Shown in pieces: positions 25,955 to 33,660 of a stretch of DNA of 64,000 nucleotides. This DNA is from Burkholderia ubonensis (GTDB taxonomy: Bacteria; Pseudomonadota; Gammaproteobacteria; Burkholderiales; Burkholderiaceae). How positions within the stretch are numbered: the stretch's first letter is position 1; every line of letters starts with the position of its first letter. The stretch spans positions 1,302,001-1,366,000 of the forward strand of contig NZ_CP013420.1 of NCBI RefSeq assembly GCF_001718695.1, given 5' to 3'. The notes below the pieces were generated by a model. The model worked only from the letters and a program-made list of their open reading frames with translations, ran no database searches and was not told the origin of the DNA. Position numbers and translations under genes: made by a program.

Positions 25955-26221
25955 TCACGCCGCCTCCTGCTGTTCCTGAGGCGCCGCAGCGTACCCGAGC
26001 GGATCCGCCAGCCACCGGTGCACTTCGGCGTTGCTGTAGCAGGAATGCGTGCGGCTCATGCGGATCGGCGGAGGCGCCTTTCCGGCGATCCCCAGCTTCC
26101 GCCAGGACTCGCGGCACATCGGAATAAAGGGCGCGATCTGGGCCCATTTGGAGAGCCCGACCCGCGGGAGGATCGGCTCGGTCGGCTTGCCGGAACCGGC
26201 TGGCGCTGCTGTCTTTTTCAC
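25955..26221 (-). CDS. AlpA-like phage regulatory protein
   Basis: 88 aa. Residues 30-75 have the AlpA/excisionase-type helix-turn-helix layout (PMCRESWRKLGIAGKAPPPIRMS, then CYSNAEVHRWLADP). AlpA-type proteins act as activators or excisionases in phages such as P4-like elements. It sits between the early small genes and the structured RNA/replication genes, a good place to activate replication or excision. Start at the ATG at 26221; upstream Ala/Pro/Lys-rich leader. Confidence 0.7.
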   Translation of the reverse strand: MKKTAAPAGSGKPTEPILPRVGLSKWAQIAPFIPMCRESWRKLGIAGKAPPPIRMSRTHSCYSNAEVHRWLADPLGYAAAPQEQQEAA

Positions 26222-26310
26222 GTTGGCTCACGTTGGGAAGTCATTGTGAGCTAATGCTATGGGGCATAAGGATTTTTTGCTATTGCGTGTAGGAGGCACA
26301 CAATAATGCA

Positions 26311-26359
26311 AACCCCCTTCGCGATATTTCCAAGGGGGTTCGCGTTAGCGCGAACCCCC
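26311..26359 (-). terminator. Hairpin(s) at the end of the AT-rich gene
   Basis: A perfect 11-bp stem GGGGGTTCGCG (26334-26344) / CGCGAACCCCC (26349-26359) with loop TTAG sits right at the stop of the 26359 gene. A second arm AACCCCCTT (26311-26319) can pair with AAGGGGGTT (26332-26340), so two mutually exclusive hairpins are possible. No strong U tract follows in the minus sense. Confidence 0.45.
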
Positions 26360-27054
26360 TATTCACTGTTACGCGGAACTTGAAACTGAATCCCTTCCTT
26401 TCGAATCCAGTTGCCAATAGTCTGAACAGCGCTAGCACTGGAAAGTCCGATCGCTTTCGCCTCCGGCATACTCAGAATAAGAGGGGCAATGTGAGTCGCT
26501 GCATGATGCGCACTAGAGAAACTTCCATCACGTGCAAGCGCAAATACTCTATCCTTTAGTGGCGCAAATTTATCAGCCCTCTTCCTACCACCACTGGCAC
26601 CATGGCGAATCGCGGACATTTTAGCTTCCGCCTTTACCGAGTTCGCCAAAAGTGCATTAATTTCTTGAAAATTATTCTCAGCATTCTCCCGGATCATCGC
26701 AAATACCTTCGGACCAAATAGTTGAACAACTTCCTCAGCACCCATTCCGTCATTCAGTCCCGACGACATCAAATTATCAGTAAGATAAGGCACAACAGAA
26801 AGCAAAAACTCCTCAACAGTTTTAGGAACAGCCTTCTGGAAAGCATCATGAAGAACCGACAGACGCGACGCATACTCGAGCAATGCATCATATGTCGGAT
26901 AACGCTCCCTGAGCTGATTAGACTCCGCCTTTATATTGAATTCCGCCACATCCTGAAATTTTGAAGAAATTAAATCATTAGCCATCTTCTCATTAAAGAC
27001 AGACATACCCGAAATGAGATCGCTAAACGTCTCGAATATTTTTTTTGCACTCAT
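26359..27054 (-). CDS. AT-rich accessory (moron) gene, unknown function
   Basis: 231 aa from the ATG at 27054 (weak ribosome site GGGTGG). The gene is far less GC-rich than its neighbours (some 60-bp stretches near 35-45 percent), a sign of recent transfer. Residues 1-150 are helical; the C-terminal 80 contain GASGGRKRADKFAPLKDRV and SSASAVQTIGNWIRKEG, a helix-turn-helix-like end. It may be a lysogenic accessory or defence gene; no known family recognised. Confidence 0.6.
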   Translation of the reverse strand: MSAKKIFETFSDLISGMSVFNEKMANDLISSKFQDVAEFNIKAESNQLRERYPTYDALLEYASRLSVLHDAFQKAVPKTVEEFLLSVVPYLTDNLMSSGLNDGMGAEEVVQLFGPKVFAMIRENAENNFQEINALLANSVKAEAKMSAIRHGASGGRKRADKFAPLKDRVFALARDGSFSSAHHAATHIAPLILSMPEAKAIGLSSASAVQTIGNWIRKEGIQFQVPRNSE

Positions 27055-27214
27055 AATTCCACCCGTCAAAAATTATTGATGGCAGATCGTCGCCATTTCA
27101 CCATCGCACGACGCGACGATCCCCATCGACTCCGAATGCAGTTCTGGCGCCTTAGTCATGTTTCCGCCAATTACGCGGCGGCTGCCCCTATTGGGCTAGA
27201 CGAGGTTGCAACTA

Positions 27215-27661
27215 TCAATATCCTTCTGCTTCGTGCTTTGTCAGATCCAGCGCCGTATTAGGTGCCAACGCAAAGATTTCAGTGAATCTAGACGCGTGCT
27301 GACACGGGGCCGTTCTATCGACCAATTGGACATCGCGCTCCAGGATGAAGATCCGGTCCACCCTTTCAATCGCCTTCCACACGTGCTCTCGGACCAGCCC
27401 ATGCTCTACCTGATATCCAATCAGCAGCGGTCTTCCCCCGGCAGTCAAGCCATACACCCGGCCCTCCATCACATGAGTTCTGTCCAACTCGTCGATATAC
27501 GCTACTACGCATCCACCTGGTAAAAACGCTCTAAGCTCTGCGTCGGCTGTAGCGGGATTTTGAGTGCGTGATGCCAGACTCCGATATGGAAACGCATCGA
27601 TCCATGGGCGTTCAAATGCCGGCGTCGGCTTTTTCTGCGACTTCCTGGACTTCGTCATCAT
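27215..27661 (-). CDS. Early phage protein of unknown function
   Basis: 148 aa from the double ATG at 27661/27658 with a G-rich ribosome site upstream. N-terminus basic (MMTKSRKSQKKPTPAFERPW), then alpha/beta with CVVAYIDELDRTHVMEGRVY and PLLIGYQVEHGLVREHVW. Overlaps the upstream stop. No motif recognised. Confidence 0.55.
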   Translation of the reverse strand: MMTKSRKSQKKPTPAFERPWIDAFPYRSLASRTQNPATADAELRAFLPGGCVVAYIDELDRTHVMEGRVYGLTAGGRPLLIGYQVEHGLVREHVWKAIERVDRIFILERDVQLVDRTAPCQHASRFTEIFALAPNTALDLTKHEAEGY

Positions 27662-27951
27662 TCCCCCCGCTGTGCAGTCGATAGTGAAAGAACGCGCGTG
27701 CGCTCGGTCTCCCAAGCGTCGCGGTCCTCGTTAGCAAGCATATTGTGCTGCAAGCCGTACTCGAGCGCCGACACGATCCGGCTACGGCCGTATGGGTCGA
27801 TCCGATCAGCGACCGCGAGGCACTCGCGCAGCGGCATCGTGTCGATTCGCCCGTCACAGCGCATGAGTTGAAAAATTGCCGGCTCTCCGTCACAAAGCAG
27901 TGAGTCACCGAGCCATTTGAGTGTGCCGGCCGGTACGCGAACGTCAGTCAT
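27658..27951 (-). CDS. Small early phage protein
   Basis: 97 aa from the ATG at 27951. MTDVRVPAGTLKWLGDSLLCD, then a helical C-terminal half. Its start is embedded in the end of the previous gene (8-bp overlap, ribosome site inside that coding sequence). It shares this start layout with the gene at 28231. Function unknown. Confidence 0.55.
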   Translation of the reverse strand: MTDVRVPAGTLKWLGDSLLCDGEPAIFQLMRCDGRIDTMPLRECLAVADRIDPYGRSRIVSALEYGLQHNMLANEDRDAWETERTRVLSLSTAQRGE

Positions 27952-28231
27952 GACGCACCTCCTTGCCATCGCGCGCAATAGCCGTGACAGCGGCATCGAG
28001 CAAGCCCTTGGCTATTTCAACAGCCGTGAGAACAGCATACAAATGACTCGAGCTTACGCCGCTATTGGAGGCAGTCTCGTTCAACACGTCGCGTGCAATC
28101 GCCAGATGGCAGGACGAGGCTTCCAGGGCATCCACCAGCGGCAAGCCTGCAGTGATCGACAGAAAACTGGTCACTACACTGCTGCCGGAAAGCAACTCGG
28201 GAGCGGTCTTCAGCGCACGAATGTCAGTCAT
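27944..28231 (-). CDS. Small early phage protein
   Basis: 95 aa from the ATG at 28231. MTDIRALKTAPELLSGSSVV, then helical with SSHLYAVLTAVEIAKGLLDA. Ends EVRHD, the same kind of end as the gene before it (EVSHD), because each carries the next gene's ribosome site. Function unknown. Confidence 0.55.
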   Translation of the reverse strand: MTDIRALKTAPELLSGSSVVTSFLSITAGLPLVDALEASSCHLAIARDVLNETASNSGVSSSHLYAVLTAVEIAKGLLDAAVTAIARDGKEVRHD

Positions 28232-28592
28232 GGCTAACCTCCGCAGAGTCGCGCGCGCGCTTGGCCAGTTGCAGGCCTTCCACCATTCGATCCGCAACTT
28301 CGGTCAGGTACTGGCCGATGAGCTCGGCCGCGTTCAGCAGGCCCAAGTGAGCGGCTTGCCCGAGAGGTTCAGCGTTCGACATTTCCGGCTCGCAGCTGCT
28401 GTTATGAACCAGCCGAGAGATTGTCGCGATCGCATCAGATGCGCGGTACACGTCCGCGATGAGGGTCGCCGGAACCATGGCGAACGCGTCGTCGTCGGCG
28501 ACCCAATGGTCACTCGTCAGCGCGCCGCGAAACGTCGGATCGGTGTAGTCAGGTGTGGAGGAGGAAACAGACTGGGACTGAACGGTAGACAT
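28224..28592 (-). CDS. First gene of the c4-led early operon
   Basis: 122 aa from the ATG at 28592 with AAGGAG 7 bp upstream. Acidic; N-terminal 25 residues Ser/Thr-rich, then a helical region (NAAELIGQYLTEVADRMVEGLQLAKRARD). Its Shine-Dalgarno region (28596-28607) is complementary over 12 nt to the c4-like RNA just upstream. In P1/P7 the gene in this place is icd, upstream of the antirepressor. I see no icd similarity, only the same position and logic. Confidence 0.6.
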   Translation of the reverse strand: MSTVQSQSVSSSTPDYTDPTFRGALTSDHWVADDDAFAMVPATLIADVYRASDAIATISRLVHNSSCEPEMSNAEPLGQAAHLGLLNAAELIGQYLTEVADRMVEGLQLAKRARDSAEVSHD

Positions 28593-28612
28593 GACGGCTC
28601 CTTCGTTTGAGG

Positions 28613-28725
28613 AACCTGCCCTATCCGTCGCCAAACGGAGGGGTGGGCAGGCATACAGCGAGGTTGGCGAACCGGAACGAAGGAACCGGCAGACCCGAAG
28701 GTCTCCCCACTGCTGCCCGCCCATA
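28613..28725 (-). ncRNA. c4-type antisense RNA (phage immunity RNA)
   Basis: On the minus strand the leader of the 28592 operon contains AGACC-TTCG-GGTCT, then GGTTCGCCAACCTCGCTGTA, then a CCTGCCC...GGGCAGG stem around TCCGT-TTGGCG-ACGGA. This matches my memory of the C4 antisense RNA family of P1/P7 and P4-like phages. A segment GGTTCCTTCGTT (28687-28676) can pair with the Shine-Dalgarno region AACGAAGGAGCC (28607-28596) over 12 nt with one G.U, the expected mode of c4 action. Boundaries are approximate. Confidence 0.68.
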
Positions 28726-28753
28726 AAAGGAGGACGCAATGATACAACGGACG

Positions 28754-28778
28754 AAAAAATACCGCCTAGGGCGGCGGT
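28754..28778 (-). terminator. Terminator insulating the c4 region
   Basis: Minus-strand stem ACCGCC/GGCGGT (28778-28773 with 28766-28761) with a six-base loop, followed by a U run (28759-28754). It would stop leftward transcription entering from the right and so isolate c4 transcription. Confidence 0.5.
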
Positions 28779-28987
28779 CTCATCCGCCTTCGTTCCAGGT
28801 CGCCAAACCCGGCGCTTGTTGTTTCAAGCGCAATACAACTGTAGTTCCACGGCTTGCGAACGTCAAGTCACATTTCGACGATGCGAGCCATTTCATGGCC
28901 CTACATCTACAATCGCCACAACGATTTACTTCAGGTCTACATAACAACCCATCAAAAATAGTAGCGGTGCTATTGCTCCATCACGAC

Positions 28988-29033
28988 GCCTGAGACATCA
29001 ATGTCTCAGGCTCGACGGTCAAGTGCATTTGAC
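28988..29033. promoter_or_regulatory. Candidate operators: perfect 24-bp dyad and a second dyad
   Basis: 28988-29011 is a perfect palindrome (GCCTGAGACAT, 2-base spacer, ATGTCTCAGGC). 29018-29033 has a weaker dyad GTCAA...TTGAC. No U tract follows, so this reads as a protein-binding site more than a terminator. It lies between the leftward c4 operon and the rightward regulator at 29219, the place for divergent control. Confidence 0.45.
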
Positions 29034-29218
29034 GGAACGAGTACAGCGCACTGAACTCCGCGCTGCGAGACCACCCGCCACTCGACACGCGTCGCTTCAA
29101 ATTGATTCTTCTGATGAAAAACTTGAGCCGGTCGTTCAAATCCATCACGGCCGCCTCGACCAAAAAATATCCTGTTGGCCCCTGCGTCACGAGAGCGCAG
29201 GCTCACATAGGAGCATTG

Positions 29219-29791
29219 ATGATGAAGTCGAAGAAGGAGCAGATTAGCCGTCGCGCGCAAGTTGTCGATTTGATCAAACGCCAACCCGGCATCACGTCCG
29301 CAGAAATTGCAGACAAGCTCGGATTGGAAAGTTCCACCAAGGTCTCAACCTCCGTATGGCCGGCTGTAAGAGCCGGCCATGTACTCGTCGAGCGTATTAA
29401 CCGAAACGGTCAGACCATGAATGCGCACTACATGTCTGATGACGTGCCGCCCGACGCCGTAGAACGTATCCAACAGAAAATCGTCGACGCAAAGAACGTC
29501 ATTCCGATCGCGAAATCAGATGATGCACGTACCAGCGTGTTCGACACTAAGCGACTGAAAACGAAAAGCAAGTCCAGCGTCGCGAAGACTGCCCCGGCAG
29601 CAGCCCATACTACGACTCCGATCCAGAAGATGGGGCCTACGGGATTCGCCTGCGCGGTGACAAACGACGGCAGCCTGGTATTGATGCGCGAAGGGACGAT
29701 CCAGTTTTCCCTCTCAAGCGTCGAGGCGACGACGTTGCAAAGCTATCTGGTGAAGCGGGCAGCCGCCAGCCTCTTCGCGAATATGGCTTGA
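29219..29791 (+). CDS. Rightward winged-helix regulator
   Basis: 190 aa from the ATG at 29219 with AGGAGC upstream; the longer open frame to 29102 lacks a ribosome site. Residues 8-60 are a winged helix (RRAQVVDLIKRQPGITSAEIADKLGLESS), linker about 75-125 rich in Lys, Ser and Ala, and C-terminal domain from about 130 (TGFACAVTNDGSLVLMREGT). Divergent from the c4 operon and likely a regulator of it, but no CI-type cleavage site or oligomerisation domain is visible. Confidence 0.65.
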   Translation: MMKSKKEQISRRAQVVDLIKRQPGITSAEIADKLGLESSTKVSTSVWPAVRAGHVLVERINRNGQTMNAHYMSDDVPPDAVERIQQKIVDAKNVIPIAKSDDARTSVFDTKRLKTKSKSSVAKTAPAAAHTTTPIQKMGPTGFACAVTNDGSLVLMREGTIQFSLSSVEATTLQSYLVKRAAASLFANMA

Positions 29792-29838
29792 GGATGCCGG
29801 CGACACTGCAGGCGTAATCATTTGATTCGCTCGGAGCG

Positions 29839-29860
29839 TCGAGCCACAACAGTGGCTCGA
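29839..29860. terminator. Bidirectional terminator hairpin
   Basis: Perfect 9-bp stem TCGAGCCAC-AACA-GTGGCTCGA between the converging regulator (ends 29791) and lipoprotein (ends 29874) genes. Confidence 0.5.
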
Positions 29861-29873
29861 GTTCCAGTTGCAC

Positions 29874-30512
29874 TTAGTTCCCTGTCGCCGACTTGGGCGC
29901 CCCGTTCGACGCAACGGCAGGCGATTGTGGCTTATCAGGCTGCTTGCCAGGCTGCACCTGCCCCTCGGTTAGCCGGTGGCTGTCGGCTTGTGCCTGCGCT
30001 TGCTTCGTGCCAAGCTTCACAGCGTTGTCGATCGAGTATTTGATCAATTCGATCAAGTCTTCGCGCTTCAGTACCGTCCCGTCAACCTTGTGGTTCAGTT
30101 GATTCATCGCGATGATGCAGATGTTGGATAGTGCCGTGTCCAAGAACGTCACCGCATTGTCCTTATCACTGAGCAGTTTGACGTTTTCCAGTACGCGATT
30201 TACCGCATTGATGTCTCCGCTCTCGCCGAGCAGCTTTGGGAGCGTTGCTGACAACCCTGTCTCGTGATCTTGACTCTTGAATGCTGCGGCAGCTTCAAAG
30301 CATCCTTGCCCGTGCCCATCGAACAGCGCAACGTTGTTGTTCGCGTTCCAGGCAACAATTGTCGTGTTGCGATCACCAGTGTCTTTCCCACCTCCGTCAG
30401 TAGTAACAAAACCTCTGTCCGTAACCATAAGACCAGAAACTAGCGGACGATCCGATGTACATGCTGTTAGTGCCAGCACTACCCCCAATGTAGCGATTGC
30501 GGTGCGGTTCAT
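29874..30512 (-). CDS. Prophage lipoprotein
   Basis: 212 aa from the ATG at 30512 with AAAGGAC upstream. Signal peptide with lipobox LTAC (MNRTAIATLGVVLALTACTS), so it should be a lipid-anchored surface or periplasmic protein. The mature part is helical with DNAVTFLDTALSNICIIAMN and a Gln/Pro-rich C-terminus. Lies with the O-acyltransferase, so probably a lysogenic conversion gene that alters the cell surface. No named family seen. Confidence 0.65.
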   Translation of the reverse strand: MNRTAIATLGVVLALTACTSDRPLVSGLMVTDRGFVTTDGGGKDTGDRNTTIVAWNANNNVALFDGHGQGCFEAAAAFKSQDHETGLSATLPKLLGESGDINAVNRVLENVKLLSDKDNAVTFLDTALSNICIIAMNQLNHKVDGTVLKREDLIELIKYSIDNAVKLGTKQAQAQADSHRLTEGQVQPGKQPDKPQSPAVASNGAPKSATGN

Positions 30513-30941
30513 CACTTGTCCTTTTTCGTTTTTGACTCATCGATCCCCATACAGCACGGTCTCCCAGCAGTTCTTCCTGGGCCTATCAAGCATATACATG
30601 GATCAGGTCATCGCAACCGTGGAGGCCTAGTGCTTTCCCGACAACACCTAGTGCGGAAGACGATCGTGGGTGCGCACGCTTTGTCTGCAAACCCACGCGT
30701 GCTTGCGGACGCGATATTCCACCGAGTGCACAAATAGAACACAAGCCGCGCGCCGCTCACGAATCCGTCTTGTCGGCCAAAGTTCCTTGATATGGTCCGA
30801 CCACCATATCGTCAGCGGGCAAACCTGCAGCATCGCCCGCATCACCTCGACGCGCGACGTCGTCAACCATTCTGTCCCACCGATCGATGACGACTGGTCT
30901 AGAATCGCGATCATTTACCGACAGCACGCAAACACCACCTC
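30513..30941. promoter_or_regulatory. Divergent intergenic region with a 22-bp dyad
   Basis: 429 bp between divergent lipoprotein and acyltransferase genes. A dyad GATATGGT-CCGACC-ACCATATC (30789-30810) could be an operator for either gene. No clear -10/-35 pair identified. Confidence 0.35.
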
Positions 30942-32045
30942 ATGCAGCCCATCAGTCACCGAGAACGATACACCGCCCTGGACGGCCTTCGAGGAATGTT
31001 CGCGATACTCGTCATGGCTTTGCACTTCTTCGGGTCCGGGGCCGGATGGAGCAACTTCCCGTTCGCCAACGCGAACCTCGCCGTCGACTTCTTCTTCATG
31101 CTGTCTGGCTTTGTGCTGTGTCACGTGTACGAGCACGGGATGAAAACCAGGACGATCTCGACGGCCAAATTCATCAGCCATCGATTCGTGCGCATGTACC
31201 CCTTGCACATCGCAAGCATGATCGCGATGGGCGTGGTGGATCATCTCTACTGGGGCAAACTGCCCTACGTTGACGGCCCAGTATGGACCGGGGTTTTGAA
31301 CGTCCTGTTGTTGCAAAGCATGGGCTTCACATCGCAGTGGAGTTGGAACGCCGCAAGCTGGTCCATCTCCAATGAGTTCTGGATCGGCGCGCTCATCCTG
31401 CCTGTCGTGTTTCAGAAGGTTCGGACGGAAGCCATCGTACTGGCCGCCTATGCGGGCTACTTCTTCCTGTACAACTCGGCACACACGATTCACGCTGCGT
31501 ACCAGGCGCTCCCTGCCGGACTGTCGACGGGCATGGTGCGCTCGTTCAGCGGCATCCTGCTCGGCGTCGCCATCTATCGCATTGCTGCCGCTACCGCGCA
31601 AACGCCGGCGAACCCCTCGCGATGGAAGAACCTTTCTGCCTTGGTGGAAGCGCTACTGCTCGGCGGGATCGTCTACGTCGTCTATGGCGACGCACGCGGC
31701 AACATCGAATTTGAGGCACTCGCCGCCATGCCCTTCCTCATCTTCAGCGTGTCGCAGTCTGGAAGCGTGGTCGCTCGCATCCTCTCATGCCGCCCCATGA
31801 AATGGCTGGGCGAGATCAGTTACTCGGTCTACCTCGTTCATTTTCCGATGATCACGCTGGGCGTCTACCTGGGGATGATGAAAATCACCAACCCGTACAT
31901 CCGCTTTGCGGCCTTTGCCGCGGTCGTGTTGACCTTGTCGACGCTTGTATATCGCTACTTTGAACGCCCGATCTACAAACGCTATCGCGACTTGTTTGTG
32001 CCCGTAGGTTATCGGGAGGAAGTCTCAGAGCGCGTCAAGGTCTAG
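30942..32045 (+). CDS. Acyltransferase 3 family O-acetyltransferase
   Basis: 367 aa with about ten membrane segments. The N-terminus YTALDGLRGMFAILVMALHFF is the acyltransferase-3 signature, and the catalytic His of this family lies in it (H near residue 28). The C-terminus has WLGEISYSVYLVHFP. Such proteins transfer acetyl or acyl groups to O-antigen or other surface glycans. In prophages they cause serotype conversion and block superinfection. Encoded on the plus strand, opposite to the phage operons, as expected for a lysogenic gene. Confidence 0.85.
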   Translation: MQPISHRERYTALDGLRGMFAILVMALHFFGSGAGWSNFPFANANLAVDFFFMLSGFVLCHVYEHGMKTRTISTAKFISHRFVRMYPLHIASMIAMGVVDHLYWGKLPYVDGPVWTGVLNVLLLQSMGFTSQWSWNAASWSISNEFWIGALILPVVFQKVRTEAIVLAAYAGYFFLYNSAHTIHAAYQALPAGLSTGMVRSFSGILLGVAIYRIAAATAQTPANPSRWKNLSALVEALLLGGIVYVVYGDARGNIEFEALAAMPFLIFSVSQSGSVVARILSCRPMKWLGEISYSVYLVHFPMITLGVYLGMMKITNPYIRFAAFAAVVLTLSTLVYRYFERPIYKRYRDLFVPVGYREEVSERVKV

Positions 32046-32273
32046 CGCTTGCGAACTACTCATCCCAATCGGCCGGCCGCAGGATCACTGATGACCGCTT
32101 GTCTTCGCCGAAGTAATGCATTGTGCGATGCTTAACCATTCGCATGATAGATAAAAGCATTAGAACCACAGGCCGGAGCTAGGCCACAGATCAGAAGAAC
32201 ATCTACAAGTACTGTGAGACGGCTGAGGCGCCCCGGCGTATTCTGGCCGCAACGCATCGTTAAGGGAGGCCAC

Positions 32274-32492
32274 ATGCAAGATCACGTCGAATACTCGTAT
32301 AGAAATCACTGGATATCGATTGACATGCTCGACATGAAACGAGGTCGATGGCGCTGGGCCTATTCTGTCGATGGTGCCGGCTACTACGAATCGCATGATC
32401 GGCCACTTGGGTATGCAGCAATGCTGCATGAAGCAAAGCGATCGGCCGAACGACGAGTCGATGAAATGGTCACGAAACCGGATGCTGGTTGA
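32274..32492 (+). CDS. Small conserved-looking protein
   Basis: 72 aa from the ATG at 32274 with GGGAGG 4 bp upstream; the longer frame from 32214 has no ribosome site. MQDHVEYSYRNHWISIDMLD, then a Trp/Tyr-rich strand (RWRWAYSVDGAGYYE) and a C-terminal helix (EAKRSAERRVDEMV). Family not recognised. Confidence 0.55.
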   Translation: MQDHVEYSYRNHWISIDMLDMKRGRWRWAYSVDGAGYYESHDRPLGYAAMLHEAKRSAERRVDEMVTKPDAG

Positions 32493-32567
32493 GAAATTCA
32501 GGGGCGGCGTCGCAGATCCGAAGTGTGATGCCAACGTGGCTGATCGACACCGTCGGCTCCGATGTGA

Positions 32568-32592
32568 AAAGCCCCGCTCGGGGCGGGGCTTT
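32568..32592. terminator. Bidirectional terminator
   Basis: Stem AAAGCCCCGC (32568-32577) / GCGGGGCTTT (32583-32592) with a five-base loop between converging genes; overlaps the toxin stop. Confidence 0.6.
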
Positions 32593-32872
32593 AAGGAGCG
32601 CGGTCGATTTCTCGATGGGTTGCCACACGTCGGAGCGTCGCACACGTACCGTCAATCTCGACCGATATTTTGTACGCTTTGTTCGATGTGACGTCGATCG
32701 TATAAATCTTAGGGTTCTTGAAGCCATTGAGGGAATGGAACCGCCGCCCCGCAGGTATAGGATCAGACATCAAATCCCGCAGAGCGTCGTCAACCTGCCC
32801 CCTCAATTCGTCGGTCAGCCCATCGTACTCCTTTTGGAAGCGCGCCTTCCGACGTATCGACTTGATCGCCAA
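32591..32872 (-). CDS. RelE/ParE-superfamily toxin-like protein, TTG start
   Basis: 93 aa. The start is a TTG at 32872 with GAGG 5 bp upstream, inside the end of the partner gene. Pattern matches the RelE/ParE fold: N-terminal helices (RRKARFQKEYDGLTDELRGQV), then PIPAGRRFHSLNGFKNPKIYTIDVTSNKAYKISVEID and C-terminal TLRRVATHREID. Such proteins are mRNA interferases or gyrase inhibitors. The weak start and coupling to the upstream gene suit a toxin kept below its antidote. Activity cannot be judged from sequence. Confidence 0.65.
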   Translation of the reverse strand: MAIKSIRRKARFQKEYDGLTDELRGQVDDALRDLMSDPIPAGRRFHSLNGFKNPKIYTIDVTSNKAYKISVEIDGTCATLRRVATHREIDRAP

Positions 32873-32873
32873 T

Positions 32874-33356
32874 CTAACCTCGGAGCGCTTTGATCAGGTC
32901 TTCTGCCGATGAGTACTCGCCATCCATGACTTCGTCGAGTTCTGCTTCGTGTTCGCCAAGAGTCCAACACAGTTCGTTCACAATGTTGTGGGCCGCAGAC
33001 ACCGAATCGAGAAGGACCTCGTACGCTTCCACCAATCCGTCTTCCGATTTCAGTTCCGGTGCGCGCGACGCTGCGTCCTTCTTCCTGAGAAGGCTCTCGT
33101 AGGATGTGTGAAGAGCGTCTCGGCCGTGCTCAAGCAGCCGAAGAATCTCTCCATCAGCGTCGATGGATCCTTCCGCACGCTTGATCGATTGGATCAGCTC
33201 TGCCGCTTCTCCGGCCAACGTATCTGCTTGGTCTCGGAGCTTGCAAACAGCATAGATCGTATCGTCGATCGCCTTTATGAGATCAACGCTACGACTGGCC
33301 TCAAACTCCACAAGTTGCCCGAAGGAGCGCAGACGCGAAACTTCCATGCGTATCAT
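32874..33356 (-). CDS. Partner protein of the RelE-like toxin (candidate antitoxin)
   Basis: 160 aa from the ATG at 33356 with GGAG 7 bp upstream. Helical throughout, with a C-terminal segment GEYSSAEDLIKALRG that looks like the toxin-binding tail of type II antitoxins. Ends 1 bp before the toxin start, carrying its ribosome site. It is longer than common antitoxins and shows no clear DNA-binding motif at the N-terminus, so a different regulatory mode is possible. Confidence 0.5.
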   Translation of the reverse strand: MIRMEVSRLRSFGQLVEFEASRSVDLIKAIDDTIYAVCKLRDQADTLAGEAAELIQSIKRAEGSIDADGEILRLLEHGRDALHTSYESLLRKKDAASRAPELKSEDGLVEAYEVLLDSVSAAHNIVNELCWTLGEHEAELDEVMDGEYSSAEDLIKALRG

Positions 33357-33660
33357 TGCAATCTCCATGGATATGATCATTACCGTACGCAATCAGGCAC
33401 GATCACATTTTGCTGCGGTGCCAAACCGCGTCGCCGGATTGTACCTACGAAAATTTGAACTTGCAGTTGACAGACGAAAAATTTCTGCTCCCGAGACAAA
33501 TTATCGGCCTCGGACGGCCGATTTCAAGGGGGTAACGGCACCTAGCCTTGAAATTTTTGTGACAAATCGACACAGCGAGATTTTTTGCTCCGCTCAGACC
33601 AGAGCTATTCTCACGATCTGCGGACGCTATGCCGATCGTGACGAGCGTCCCCATAGATCG
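33357..33660. promoter_or_regulatory. Intergenic region between toxin partner and integrase
   Basis: Holds GAAAATTT-type repeats and an inverted repeat CGTGACGA (33637-33644) / TCGTCACG (33658-33665), which overlaps the integrase stop and may act as a terminator. A promoter for the toxin-partner pair is expected here but none is clear. Confidence 0.35.

Noticed and set aside
28739..28993. Rightward 84-aa ORF with a perfect AAAGGAGG ribosome site
   Set aside because: Composition is not protein-like, and it lies antisense to the c4 promoter/terminator region, so I treat the match as chance.
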